64,000 nt of DNA from Hypomesus transpacificus. Its lineage: Eukaryota; Chordata; Actinopteri; Osmeriformes; Osmeridae. The notes beneath the pieces are model-generated. The model was given only the letters and a program-made list of their open reading frames with translations, was not told the origin of the DNA and ran no database searches. This document shows, piece by piece, positions 1 through 33,780 of the stretch. The translations under genes were made by a program, and so were the position numbers. Each line of letters opens with the position of its first letter. Positions within the stretch are counted from its first letter, which is position 1. The DNA lies in assembly GCF_021917145.1 (NCBI RefSeq), contig NC_061077.1, positions 14,792,199 to 14,856,198 on the forward strand. The letters are read 5' to 3'.

Positions 1-1
1 C

Positions 2-292
2 TACCATGATTATTGTCAACCAGAGAAAGCAAGAGGGGAGGAAGGAGAAGGAGTACAAGGACAAGCCAGAGCTGAGGAGAACGTCTCTGAAGATCAAGAA
101 TCCACAGAACAATACTTCACAATTTGCTTTATACACAAGAGCAACCAATCAGACCACTTCTTGACCCTTATTTATCAACATATGACTAGCAAGGCTACAG
201 TAAGTCACATAATGAGATGTGACAGCCATCAAGTAGAAAGTCTGTCCAGCAACTCCAGATTTAAGTCTGGAGTCTCTGCTACCAATTGCTAA
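2..292 (+). other. Open reading frame entering from the left edge, unrecognised
   Basis: Frame 2 is open from the window edge to a TAA at about 290-292, roughly 96 codons. It is rich in Glu, Gln and Ser at the start and has no motif I recognise. Frame 3 is also open for about 55 codons and is more basic. An AATAAA lies downstream near 405-410. It could be the end of a terminal exon of a gene lying to the left, or chance. It does not resemble the Cav1.3 I-II linker. Low confidence. Confidence 0.15.
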
Positions 293-734
293 TACTCACG
301 CACAGCTACACTCATATATCCCGATCTTGCTTTTGACATATTTATGCAAACATTATTTTGGATTATTTGGTGATAAATCCAGGCTTTTGTTCTCATTCCA
401 CAAATAAACTAAAGGGATCTAGACTGTAACCTAAATGACTAAAACAGTCACGAATACAACAACCAAGTTCCACCCCGAGATAATATTAAATACAAAACTG
501 TTTCACTATCAGTGGTGTGTGAAAAGCCTTAAAAGAAAATGTTTCAAAACAAAATCCAAAGGACTACCACAAACCTAACTAACCCAATGCACAAACAAGG
601 TACTTTGTTTGTGCATCAGTATAGGGTTATGGTGGTCATTTGAATTTCCTTCATTTTTTGCCTTTTACCATTATGTCTATAAGTAAAACCATGTTCCTAT
701 TGATAACACAGGCATCGCGGACATGCTGTGGTAC

Positions 735-1787
735 CTATACAAAGTACCACTTGTACAAGTCCTGAACAACACTGTAGCCATTGTCTCTTGATATGTGATC
801 ACAGGCAGTGCACACTGGAAGGATGAACTCTTTCTCATCAGTCAGGAGCTGGGGTGGGACTGTCAAGTACTTCCTCCAGTTAAAGAATCGCATGTACGTT
901 TCATCATTTTTGTCCAAGTGGATGAGAAATTTTGCTAGAGCCTGTGCATCGGGGTAGTCGTTGACATGAATGAATGACTCAGCGGGAAAGAATTCCTCAT
1001 AGTTTTGTCTGGATGTGCCAGAAACCACGGGTACAGTGCCCACTGCAAGCGGACTGTACATGTTTTCCGTGATGTAGTCCTTGTGGACTGAATTCTCAAA
1101 CACAAGATAAAACTTACAACTAGTAATGGTTGAGTAATAATCCTCATGCTTTAAACGGCTCCATGAGAATTTGCCAAAGAGATGTAGTTTTATGTGTTTA
1201 GATAGCTCTTCGTAATATGGTTGTCTGTCATAGGCTCCTGTATTACTCACAATCAAACATACAATTTTATCTTTTCTGGGTAGCACAAAATCACTATCCT
1301 GGTTGGATTTCTTCACTAGCAGGTCGTAGCGCACAATTATGTCGGCATCTCGTCGGTAACTCATCGTCAGATTGAACAGATTTTCCAAGCCGGGTATTTT
1401 TTGTGTATGTGATGGAGGTTCTAGATTAAACCAAATCCATTTCTGAAAAGGTGGCCGTGGTGACCGGGGCATGTTGCTTAGATCCCAGCTGATCTCCTTG
1501 TGGTAGAAAATGACAGCATCGGATTTGTCAAACAGGGATCGGTTGTCGGTTAGAACGCAACCATAAATATTGAAGAAGGTACCGCAGTCATTAAAGTTGA
1601 ATCTCACGTCGCCCTGGCCCCCTGGCCAGAACCACAGCAACACAAGAGGCTTGTTCACCTCGGTGGACTGGGCAGCATGATCCACATCCACGTCGTTTTC
1701 ACACAAGGACATGTTTCGAAAGTAAATGTAAAATGCTACCACTGTGTAAATAGCAGCGATGATTGTAACGTTCCTTGTTACTGGCAT
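735..1787 (-). CDS. Alpha-1,3-fucosyltransferase, FUT9-like (GT10 family)
   Basis: This is an intact 350-residue reading frame in one exon. Enzymes of this family move fucose from GDP-fucose to GlcNAc of N-acetyllactosamine chains in the Golgi, making Lewis X type structures. The protein has the type II layout: a short cytoplasmic tail, a membrane segment at about residues 8-23, a short stem, then the catalytic domain. Visible family motifs are WIWFNLEPP near residue 117 and the GDP-fucose motif around residues 224-245 (CKFYLVFEN then HKDYITEN). N-glycosylation sequons lie at N25, N82 and N139. The first ATG, at 1787, is chosen because a good splice acceptor (exon from 1795) sits just upstream, implying an intron in the 5' UTR. 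The fold and length match FUT9; the exact paralogue is not certain. It lies antisense to cacna1d. Confidence 0.9.
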   Translation of the reverse strand: MPVTRNVTIIAAIYTVVAFYIYFRNMSLCENDVDVDHAAQSTEVNKPLVLLWFWPGGQGDVRFNFNDCGTFFNIYGCVLTDNRSLFDKSDAVIFYHKEISWDLSNMPRSPRPPFQKWIWFNLEPPSHTQKIPGLENLFNLTMSYRRDADIIVRYDLLVKKSNQDSDFVLPRKDKIVCLIVSNTGAYDRQPYYEELSKHIKLHLFGKFSWSRLKHEDYYSTITSCKFYLVFENSVHKDYITENMYSPLAVGTVPVVSGTSRQNYEEFFPAESFIHVNDYPDAQALAKFLIHLDKNDETYMRFFNWRKYLTVPPQLLTDEKEFILPVCTACDHISRDNGYSVVQDLYKWYFV

Positions 1788-1794
1788 TTTCCCC

Positions 1795-1807
1795 TCTGTT
1801 GACAAAA
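1795..1807 (-). promoter_or_regulatory. Probable 3' splice site just before the fucosyltransferase ATG
   Basis: On the minus strand a T-rich tract ends in CAACAG directly before AGGGGAAAATG. This fits an acceptor for a coding exon whose 5' UTR begins in a separate upstream exon, as is usual for single-coding-exon FUT genes. No matching donor was identified in the AT-rich sequence between 1808 and 4600. Confidence 0.4.
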
Positions 1808-3780
1808 GTAAAAACGGTTTAAGATCACAAACTTTGTTTTTTAAGGTACTACAGGTGAATAGGAAAAAAGAATTCCTGTTCCTCTATCAGAATGAAACTT
1901 TACCACATGAATATACCCAAACATATAAGATATTTTTGTATTGTGACTTTTAGTGTTTCCCCCAATAAATTATGCAAATGTTTTCTCATTAAAATATGCG
2001 CTCATACAATGTAGAACATTGTATGCATTTGACAAGTGCTAAATAGAACGTTTACGCCTCCTTTCTTGTATTTAATACCACATAAAATGAGATTGACAAA
2101 ATATATTGGAAAATCCCTCTGAACATGTCTAGATATTCCAAGTACAAAGCAGTATGTAAAATTGTGCGGCTTTACCTAGTATTGTGAGTCGAGTTGTCTA
2201 ACTTGACATGTGTGCTAGATGTCATTTTGAGAAAATAACTGTTAAACATTTAGACGTGTTAAACAGGTTCTCTCTATCGCTCTGTGTTCCCCCCTCATTG
2301 CCATGACAAAAAAAGTAAATAGTAATATATGATTTGGCTAGCCATATGCTTGAGAGAATAAGCTTTCTAACAATATACAAATCCTTCAAGTTATTTCTTA
2401 ACTTGCTGAGACAAATTACAATAAAAGATGGTCATAGACCATGATTAAGGTTTTGTTTACTTGGCGAAGGTTGTATAAAATCAACAACACAAAAATAAGT
2501 GTTTTTGGCAATAATTGTGGCACATTATGAAAGTTTACTGGTTATAGAACCAAAATATCAAAAAATACTCAAATTGACAAACTGAACAAAAATCTGTTTT
2601 TTTTTTGCCTGTAGTACCTGGCCTTAAACAAGAGAGGAATCATACTCTCTCTCTCTTGTACACTGTAGCCTATATATTTACTACTCTATGTGAGTAGCAC
2701 AAATTACAGAGACTACAGATGATTGTGTCTCATAACTTGAATTAATAAGGTGTATTATAGTGAAATACAAGTAATACATTCATTGTGGGACAGATCCAAA
2801 TAGACATGTTATAGAAGACCAAGATCTAGATATGTACTACACTGTAATACGTTCAAGAACATGTTATCTTTACAGTAACAAGGGCTATCATGAAAGATGG
2901 TATACAGTTTTACTTTATAATCTAGTACAATCTAAAGAATGTGCTGCATATAACACCTCTGACAAACTTCCTGGAACACCAGTGCAGTCCAGTGCAAACA
3001 TAAGCAAATCTATTGCAAATATGTAATGGAGAATATATCATATTATTCAGTAGACAGTATAAAACTATACAAATAGAAATAAGCCTGTATTTTACTTACA
3101 CTATTTTAAAGAGGTTTTGATGTGGCTGGTTACGCTTGCCTTCGACCCACTATGCTGCGTGTTCCTGTCTGCCAAGACCAGGGTGGTGCTTCATGGAACC
3201 TGAGTGTGTGTTTAGGTGTGTACAACATAATAGCATCCTGTTGCCTTCTTACAAGATTGAATTGTTCTATGTGACACCGTGCAGTAAAATATTTGCTGCC
3301 AGCAACATTCCTGATAAAACTCCACAACTTCAATCTAGTGATACTTTTACATTGAGAATTTGATAAAAATGTATAATATTATTATAAATGATGGAGAAGC
3401 CATCTACTCAACACATTAATAAGTACTGTTTTACAGTTTTCTTTTGTTTGGCCAAGGCAGGGCTTCATCAAACATTACTTTGAAGTACAGATACATGCAC
3501 ATGGCCTAAATGTTTTGCAAGGATACTGACAAACTAACAAAGAATCCAATGTAATCGAATCACATTTCATTTAGGATTCACATGTATAACATTATAACAT
3601 TAACAATGTCTTCCCAAATTGAGAGATCATTAAAAGTCCGATGATCAAATTTGAGAGATCGTCAAAATAAAGGTTTGCATGATATGATGGGGTACAGATC
3701 ATCCAATGTGATTGCAAGGTTATTGTTTGTCCTCTACCTCACACCCTTCCATGGGTGCATCCCAAAACCTTTTTATCTGT
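1808..3780. other. AT-rich non-coding stretch
   Basis: I see no exon, RNA gene or recognised mobile element here. Short open frames (for example near 2832-3026 and 3130-3363) carry no family motif and no convincing splice context. It lies between the fucosyltransferase and the first visible cacna1d exon and may be cacna1d intron. Confidence 0.5.
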
Positions 3781-3859
3781 TGCCTCTGTAGCCGGTGTGT
3801 GGTGAAACTCACTCCTCAAGTATGTGAAAGGCCACCCGCGTCAACGAATTGCTAGCTTT

Positions 3860-3930
3860 TCGTTGGCGTAGTTGGTAGTGGTGGTGCTTGGGAATGTGGT
3901 GAGTTTGACTACTGGTCGGAGCGGACCGTA
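3860..3930 (+). repeat. tRNA-like (SINE-type) remnant with a perfect A box
   Basis: Positions 3864-3875 (TGGCGTAGTTGG) match the RNA polymerase III A-box consensus TRGCNNAGYNGG at every base. About 37 bp downstream, 3901-3912 resembles a degraded B box. The spacing is typical of tRNA-derived promoters. A clean cloverleaf was not found, so a SINE head or tRNA pseudogene is more likely than a functional tRNA. Confidence 0.35.
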
Positions 3931-4610
3931 CCTCTGACGGAACTTGCAAGACCACGTCTGTTACACCTCTTTCCTTCCTCCCCCAACGACCTAAACCAGG
4001 AAATACAAATAAATATCAGAGAGAAGGTCAAAGGGAGGAGAGGAGAGAAGAAAACTCACCCTGAGACAAGATAGAAGTTCAGACTGTTAGAACACAGCCG
4101 TTGTCCATTAAACAGGATATCCTGTCAGTCAGAGTGGATGTAATTGGCTCACACTGGAATGATGCACTTGACCACCAGCTAAGGCCTACAGCCGACTATC
4201 ATCCTTGTGCTTCCAGAGTCTACCGCTTGCACCTGCCTCACTCATTCATTCATTACGTTATCGGCAAGAAACAGTGTGTATGTGTGTGAATATTTGTGTG
4301 TTTGTCCAGACTTCGGTTGTTTTCATCTGCTAGTTTTTTCATTGTATCAGTCCCTTCAACCTGCATTATGACATCCTTCATTCCTCACCGTGGGCCAATT
4401 GCTAATTCCGTCATCATCATCCTTTCATCAAATCCTGTCCTCACCCTTTCACTTCTCACTCACACGTCTAATGTCCTTGATTGTTCAATATCTGTTTGGC
4501 CCATCACGCTCTACAGCCAGGCCAGTAGTTGGTCAACCTTTGGTAGACTTCCGGAAGGGTGATTTGGTGGTAACAGCTTACTCTTACATCACTTTCTCTC
4601 TCCCTGCCAG

Positions 4611-26095
<21,485 letters not shown>

Positions 26096-28337
26096 CAGTG
26101 ACTCTCACACACACAGCACACTTTCACACTTACACACACTCCCACAAGTGATCAGAAGTGCCTTTTGCATTTTTTCTTCCCGTGAGCGAAGAGTTGCAAC
26201 ACGGCCAGCTCGAGGGCAGTGGAGTGATAGAGCAAAGGAAGCGATAGAGAAACTGCAGGATGAAGTGACGCCTGAAAGCTCCGCCCACACGGGACTCCGG
26301 TTCGCCACGCTTGGACGGGTGCTTCTGGAGAATTCTCGCTCTGGGCTGTATCTTTGGCGTCGATCGTTTCAGTGGTTCCAGAGGGGAAATCACATATCAG
26401 TGAAACAACGATGTCTCTGACCCCTCCTCGGACATATCCCCCGGGCAGCCCTGCCCTCCCCACACTCCGTCCCTTCCTCCCCCTACAGCCTCCTTCTGCC
26501 CCCTCCCCCCCCTCCCATCTCTGAATCCTGACCCTCCACCCTCCCTCCCCACCGCTCCCTGCCCTTGCCCCGGCCTCCTGTCTGCCTTGCCCTGCCAGTC
26601 TGTCAAATCAGGTGGACACTGACAAGCTGTTGTATTCAAACCACAACGTGAAACTGTGAATCGAAACCTCGGAAGTCAACTCTGTCCAGACTCAGTCTAC
26701 TGAACGGAGACACAGGCACACATCGAACATACACCGTCTCTCTCTACAGGGAATAACACACACTGCCAGGTTGCTTTTGACGAAAATCTCCTTATGATGT
26801 AGATATATTTAGAAGAATTTCCGATTTTATTCGAAAGAGATTACCTATATTTTGTAATTTATTTATTTATAGGACCTTTTACCCCAGTGGTGTGGGTTAG
26901 ATCATTTATTTATATTGAACAACAATGATATTCTACTTTGTTATGTTCTGCCTTCCCTTGTTCTGCGTGAGAACCAGAGTAGTTCTTCTGATCATAGATC
27001 AGATCCCAGTCATTCTGGTTTCTAGAATGCACAAGAGCTGCTTTTTTTACTTGGTGTGATGCCATCTCTACTGCACACAGGGACACTCCTTAGGACAGGA
27101 CTAGCTCGTTTGCACATTTTTGTCACCAATACGAATGATTGACAATAGACCAACATAGCACAGCACACTGCCAACACACAACCTGCAGGTTTTATACAAA
27201 CATTACTGATCTTGTGGACCACTGAAGGACATTCTAACTGTGATTCTAATTGTGCGTTGTAAACTGAACTCTGAATAATGTCGTGGCGACCACATTGTCC
27301 ACTGTCAATGTGCAATGAAAGGGCTTCTTCAACATCAGACCAAAAGGTCCTTTTATGCTTCTTCACATACGGGTGTGTCTAAAAGTGCTGTGTAGGTTCA
27401 TATGCATTTTCTAACCTGCTGTGTGAACTTGAGAGATACAACACGTCAAATAACTATAGAAGGGCACTTGATTTGGCTTTTCTCGCATGCAGAGTTCCTC
27501 GCATGCATATTATCTGCTTTTGGGGCTTTCTGTTTGTCCATTTGGGTGAGGCAAATCAAGCACACTAAATGTCCAAGTTAGAGTTTGTTGCCTAACACCT
27601 GACTACTTGACCAATGAAAACACAGTTCACACCTCTCCTTTAGGGTCCCCTCAATTAACCTCAGGGGTTCTAGAACAGACTTGAAGGACCTAGATTACAC
27701 CCTTATCAGAGACTAAACTGCCTTTAGGGCCAGTTTCTCAGACATGTTCAACCTGACTAAAATGACCTTTCAGTGGGATATCTCCGTGGACATGACTCAA
27801 GTCCCTAGAGCAGGCCTAGTGTCTGTGAACGTGGTATCGATGCTGTTCTCGGTCTAGGATGTGTGCTTATATGTTTCCAGGAAATGAAACCACACATCAT
27901 ATTTTGTCAGAAAGACAAATGGAGATAAAGATCCTTCTAATGATCGAGAGACTCACACTAACACCTTGGTTCAGAGTTGAGCTGAATAATAGAGACTTAA
28001 AGCAAGTAAAGCAACGTGCAATTATTGATATATTATTACTATTGACGTGTACCGATGTTTGGATATTGCTGACACCATGTAAATCTGTACAGTTTCTGAA
28101 TTAATGTGTAAAGTGATTTACTGTACTCGAAGACCTCCTGCTCTCTAAACTGCCCATGCTTTCACAGACTACTAAAGACTGATACCAATTTTGTAGCAGG
28201 TATAGTACCTCTTAGATTTTGTACCAAAAGATTATTACCTGTTTTTTTGTACATTTTTGCTTTTAATCTCTTGAATAATTGCCTGGAAATACCATGAACT
28301 GCTGAACATTGTTTTGTAATGACCATTACTGAATAAA
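26096..28337 (+). other. cacna1d: cacna1d 3' UTR
   Basis: Sequence after the TAG has no further coding potential. The first good AATAAA on this strand is at 28332-28337. The part from about 27201 onward is the first copy of the 2,661-bp tandem unit. Confidence 0.65.
28332..28337 (+). terminator. cacna1d: Polyadenylation signal, cacna1d
   Basis: AATAAA about 2.2 kb after the stop codon. Copies lie at 30993-30998 and 33654-33659 in the tandem units. The signal for chdh on the other strand is only about 115 bp further on. Confidence 0.6.
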
Positions 28338-29192
28338 CTCTTCCCCTGAGTGTTCAGTCCTAGCATGCAGTCGGGCGTAGCCTCTTGATATGTTAATTAC
28401 ATCTCAGGGACATTTATACTTGACACACATCGAAACACCCAAACTCAATCCGTTTATTGCCTCTCTCCGTGACACTGCATACTGCAGAAACGGCATTGGC
28501 TTTTCTCCCAGACAAATATAAACATTTGCAAAAAAGTAAAGATTACATTGATTTTAGGTCTGAGATATTAAGGCTAGTTTATGAGAGATGCAAATAATTT
28601 ATTTTAGATTAAGTTTAGAATAGGGTTAAGATATTGAGACAAATCTAGGACTGAGAAAACAAGACAATATAAATCTTCATTACGAAATTCTTCATTAAAA
28701 TCCACAATGAGGAATGGTGGAATTGTTCAAATATTGCTAGAGTGGGGAAGCACCACTATCTCACTACTATAACTGCTAACAGTCCAGGCCGATACAGTAT
28801 AGGTGATTATAAGATCAGTTAAAACAGCTTCATGCAATTCCAAACTACATATTCCTAAACTGACTTGACACAGTTCAAAATACTTCAAATGCTGTACTTG
28901 TGCTCGGCTAAATCACTGGCAAGGCTGGTCAGTTAGTGATAAAAAGCTTACTTTCATCCTGAGAAAATCAATGAGATTGAACACAAAACATAATTCTTCA
29001 TTTCATTGTAAACATGAAGGTAGAAAAAATATTATTTTGATCTTTGCCTTGAGCAACACTGAGGGCTTGGAACCATTTTTTTAGGCATAATTAATTAAGA
29101 TCACATATCAACATCATCAACAAGATCTAGAATATTGTACATCTACATTAGTACATGATCATCATTGAGATTACTGGTTCTCCTGGCTCAGG

Positions 29193-29296
29193 CAGGGCCG
29201 GCGTTTGCTATAGGCGAACTAGGCAGCCACCTGGGGTGTGGGGGTTGCTGTTGAAACATCTTTCCTAGGGCGGCGAAGATGCTTGCGCCGGCCCTG
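29193..29296. mobile_element. Short hAT-like MITE in the chdh 3' UTR (triplicated at 31854 and 34515)
   Basis: A 104-bp element begins CAGGGCCGGCG and ends CGCCGGCCCTG, an inverted terminal pair. It is flanked by 8-bp near-identical sites GGCTCAGG and GGCTCACG, as expected for hAT target-site duplication. Copies occur at the same place in the other two tandem units (31854-31957 and 34515-34618), so it predates the amplification. Confidence 0.7.
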
Positions 29297-29359
29297 GGCT
29301 CACGTGTGTCTTAGTGAGTGCGGTCGTCCCATTTCTGTGCCTCCAGTTGTGTGTGTGTC

Positions 29360-29778
29360 CTACCGCTGGGTTTCCAGAGTCGCGGGCTGGTACACTGGCA
29401 CGCCCATGTCGCTCAGCACCGGGCGCCCTCTGATGATGTCAGCCGCCTTCTCCGCTATCATGATGGTGGGCGAGTTCAGGTTGCCGCTGACGATGCTGGG
29501 CATGATGGAGGCGTCGACCACGCGGAGGCCCTCCAGGCCGAGCACGCGCGTCTGGGGGTCCACCACCGCCGTGGGGTCGGAGGGAGAGCCCATCTTGCAG
29601 GTGCAGGAGGGGTGGTAGGCGCTGTCGGCCTTGCGGCGGACGAAGGCGTCTATCTCCGCGTCCGACTGGACCTGGGGGCCCGGTTGGACCTCGGCGCCGC
29701 GGAACGGATCGAACGCCTTCTGGGCAAAGATCTCCCTGGACAGTTTGACGCTCTCCCTGAACTCCCACACGTCCGTCT
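29360..29778 (-). pseudogene. chdh: Third copy of the terminal chdh exon
   Basis: This copy is also intact, with the same acceptor, stop and downstream poly(A) signal at 28453-28458. The only coding difference I noticed from the rightmost copy is synonymous (a Pro codon). It is about 5.3 kb beyond the copy expected to serve chdh. Confidence 0.85.
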
Positions 29779-32020
29779 CTGGAGGAGGGAGAGTGGTGGA
29801 GATCAAGACCGAGGAATCACTGAGGAGCCACTGCCTTAAGCCCCTAACACACATATATAACATTACGGATCGTTGTGGACCTCTGAAGGAGATTCTAACT
29901 GTGATCTTAATTGTGCGTTGTAAACTGAACACGGAATAACGTCGTGGCGACCACATTGTCCACTGTCAATGTGCAATGAAAGGGCTTGTTCAACATCAGA
30001 CCAAAAGGTCCTATTATGCTTCTTCACATACGGGTGTGTCTAAAAGTGCTGTGTAGGTTCATATGCATTTTCTAACCTGCTGTGTGAACTTGAGAGATAC
30101 AACACGTCAAATAACTATAGAAGGGCACTTGATTTGGCTTTTCTCGCATGCAGAGTTCCTCGCATGCATATTATCTGCTTTTGGGGCTTTCTGTTTGTCC
30201 ATTTGGGTGAGGCAAATCAAGCACACTAAATGTCCAAGTTAGAGTTTGTTGCCTAACACCTGACTACTTGACCAATGAAAACACAGTTCACACCTCTCCT
30301 TTAGGGTCCCCTCAATCAACCTCAGGGGTTCTAGAACAGACTTGTAGGACCTAGATTACACCCTTATCAGAGACTAAACTGCCTTTAGGGCCAGTTTCTC
30401 AGACATGTTCAACCTGACTAAAATGACCTTTCAGTGGGATATCTCCGTGGACATGACTCAAGTCCCTAGAGCAGGCCTAGTGTCTGTGAACGTGGTATCG
30501 ATGCTGTTCTCGGTCTAGGATGTGTGCTTATATGTTTCCAGGAAATGAAACCACACATCATATTTTGTCAGAAAGACAAATGGAGATAAAGATCCTTCTA
30601 ATGATCGAGAGACTCACACTAACACCTTGGTTCAGAGTTGAGCTGAATAATAGAGACTTAAAGCAAGTAAAGCAACGTGCAATTATTGATATATTATTAC
30701 TATTGACGTGTACCGATGTTTGGATATTGCTGACACCATGTAAATCTGTACAGTTTCTGAATTAATGTGTAAAGTGATTTACTGTACTCGAAGACCTCCT
30801 GCTCTCTAAACTGCCCATGCTTTCACAGACTACTAAAGACTGATACCAATTTTGTAGCAGGTATAGTACCTCTTAGATTTTGTACCAAAAGATTATTACC
30901 TGTTTTTTTGTACATTTTTGCTTTTAATCTCTTGAATAATTGCCTGGAAATACCATGAACTGCTGAACATTGTTTTGTAATGACCATTACTGAATAAACT
31001 CTTCCCCTGAGTGTTCAGTCCTAGCATGCAGTCGGGCGTAGCCTCTTGATATGTTAATTACATCTCAGGGACATTTATACTTGACACACATCGAAACACC
31101 CAAACTCAATCCGTTTATTGCCTCTCTCCGTGACACTGCATACTGCAGAAACGGCATTGGCTTTTCTCCCAGACAAATATAAACATTTGCAAAAAAGTAA
31201 AGATTACATTGATTTTAGGTCTGAGATATTAAGGCTAGTTTATGAGAGATGCAAATAATTTATTTTAGATTAAGTTTAGAATAGGGTTAAGATATTGAGA
31301 CAAATCTAGGACTGAGAAAACAAGACAATATAAATCTTCATTACGAAATTCTTCATTAAAATCCACAATGAGGAATGGTGGAATTGTTCAAATATTGCTA
31401 GAGTGGGGAAGCACCACTATCTCACTACTATAACTGCTAACAGTCCAGGCCGATACAGTATAGGTGATTATAAGATCAGTTAAAACAGCTTCATGCAATT
31501 CCAAACTACATATTCCTAAACTGACTTGACACAGTTCAAAATACTTCAAATGCTGTACTTGTGCTCGGCTAAATCACTGGCAAGGCTGGTCAGTTAGTGA
31601 TAAAAAGCTTACTTTCATCCTGAGAAAATCAATGAGATTGAACACAAAACATAATTCTTCATTTCATTGTAAACATGAAGGTAGAAAAAATATTATTTTG
31701 ATCTTTGCCTTGAGCAACACTGAGGGCTTGGAACCATTTTTTTAGGCATAATTAATTAAGATCACATATCAACATCATCAACAAGATCTAGAATATTGTA
31801 CATCTACATTAGTACATGATCATCATTGAGATTACTGGTTCTCCTGGCTCAGGCAGGGCCGGCGTTTGCTATAGGCGAACTAGGCAGCCACCTGGGGTGT
31901 GGGGGTTGCTGTTGAAACATCTTTCCTAGGGCGGCGAAGATGCTTGCGCCGGCCCTGGGCTCACGTGTGTCTTAGTGAGTGCGGTCGTCCCATTTCTGTG
32001 CCTCCAGTTGTGTGTGTGTC

Positions 32021-32439
32021 CTACCGCTGGGTTTCCAGAGTCGCGGGCTGGTACACAGGCACGCCCATGTCGCTCAGCACCGGGCGCCTTCTGATGATGT
32101 CAGCCGCCTTCTCCGCTATCATGATGGTGGGCGAGTTCAGGTTGCCGCTGACGATGCTGGGCATGATGGAGGCGTCGACCACGCGGAGGCCCTCCAGGCC
32201 GAGCACGCGCGTCTGGGGGTCCACCACCGCCGTGGGGTCGGAGGGAGAGCCCATCTTGCAGGTGCAGGAGGGGTGGTAGGCGCTGTCGGCCTTGCGGCGG
32301 ACGAAGGCGTCTATCTCCGCGTCCGACTGGACCTGGGGGCCCGGTTGGACCTCGGCGCCGCGGAACGGATCGAACGCCTTCTGGGCAAAGATCTCCCTGG
32401 ACAGTTTGACGCTCTCCCTGAACTCCCACACGTCCGTCT
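32021..32439 (-). pseudogene. chdh: Second copy of the terminal chdh exon
   Basis: Nearly identical to 34682-35100, with an intact acceptor (CTCCAG), open frame, stop and downstream AATAAA. There are no copies of exons 1-6 next to it, so it can be used only if the transcript reads past the first poly(A) site. It carries one visible change, giving IIRRRP instead of IIRGRP near the C-terminus. Confidence 0.85.
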
Positions 32440-33774
32440 CTGGAGGAGGGAGAGTGGTGGAGATCAAGACCGAGGAATCACTGAGGAGCCACTGCCTTAA
32501 GCCCCTAACACACATATATAACATTACGGATCGTTGTGGACCTCTGAAGGAGATTCTAACTGTGATCTTAATTGTGCGTTGTAAACTGAACACGGAATAA
32601 CGTCGTGGCGACCACATTGTCCACTGTCAATGTGCAATGAAAGGGCTTGTTCAACATCAGACCAAAAGGTCCTATTATGCTTCTTCACATACGGGTGTGT
32701 CTAAAAGTGCTGTGTAGGTTCATATGCATTTTCTAACCTGCTGTGTGAACTTGAGAGATACAACACGTCAAATAACTATAGAAGGGCACTTGATTTGGCT
32801 TTTCTCGCATGCAGAGTTCCTCGCATGCATATTATCTGCTTTTGGGGCTTTCTGTTTGTCCATTTGGGTGAGGCAAATCAAGCACACTAAATGTCCAAGT
32901 TAGAGTTTGTTGCCTAACACCTGACTACTTGACCAATGAAAACACAGTTCACACCTCTCCTTTAGGGTCCCCTCAATTAACCTCAGGGGTTCTAGAACAG
33001 ACTTGAAGGACCTAGATTACACCCTTATCAGAGACTAAACTGCCTTTAGGGCCAGTTTCTCAGACATGTTCAACCTGACTAAAATGACCTTTCAGTGGGA
33101 TATCTCCGTGGACATGACTCAAGTCCCTAGAGCAGGCCTAGTGTCTGTGAACGTGGTATCGATGCTGTTCTCGGTCTAGGATGTGTGCTTATATGTTTCC
33201 AGGAAATGAAACCACACATCATATTTTGTCAGAAAGACAAATGGAGATAAAGATCCTTCTAATGATCGAGAGACTCACACTAACACCTTGGTTCAGAGTT
33301 GAGCTGAATAATAGAGACTTAAAGCAAGTAAAGCAACGTGCAATTATTGATATATTATTACTATTGACGTGTACCGATGTTTGGATATTGCTGACACCAT
33401 GTAAATCTGTACAGTTTCTGAATTAATGTGTAAAGTGATTTACTGTACTCGAAGACCTCCTGCTCTCTAAACTGCCCATGCTTTCACAGACTACTAAAGA
33501 CTGATACCAATTTTGTAGCAGGTATAGTACCTCTTAGATTTTGTACCAAAAGATTATTACCTGTTTTTTTGTACATTTTTGCTTTTAATCTCTTGAATAA
33601 TTGCCTGGAAATACCATGAACTGCTGAACATTGTTTTGTAATGACCATTACTGAATAAACTCTTCCCCTGAGTGTTCAGTCCTAGCATGCAGTCGGGCGT
33701 AGCCTCTTGATATGTTAATTACATCTCAGGGACATTTATACTTGACACACATCGAAACACCCAAACTCAATCCG

Positions 33775-33780
33775 TTTATT
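33775..33780 (-). terminator. chdh: Polyadenylation signal, chdh
   Basis: AATAAA on the minus strand (TTTATT here), about 900 nt after the chdh stop in the functional copy. Duplicates lie at 31114-31119 and 28453-28458. Confidence 0.6.

Noticed and set aside
27859..28104. Open frame of 81 codons repeated at 30520 and 33181
   Set aside because: It lies in the cacna1d 3' UTR and is repeated only because the unit is triplicated; no motif and no start context.
29318..29839. Plus-strand open frame of 173 codons over the chdh last exon (also at 31979 and 34640)
   Set aside because: It is the antisense shadow of the GC-rich terminal chdh exon; the minus strand encodes the conserved protein.
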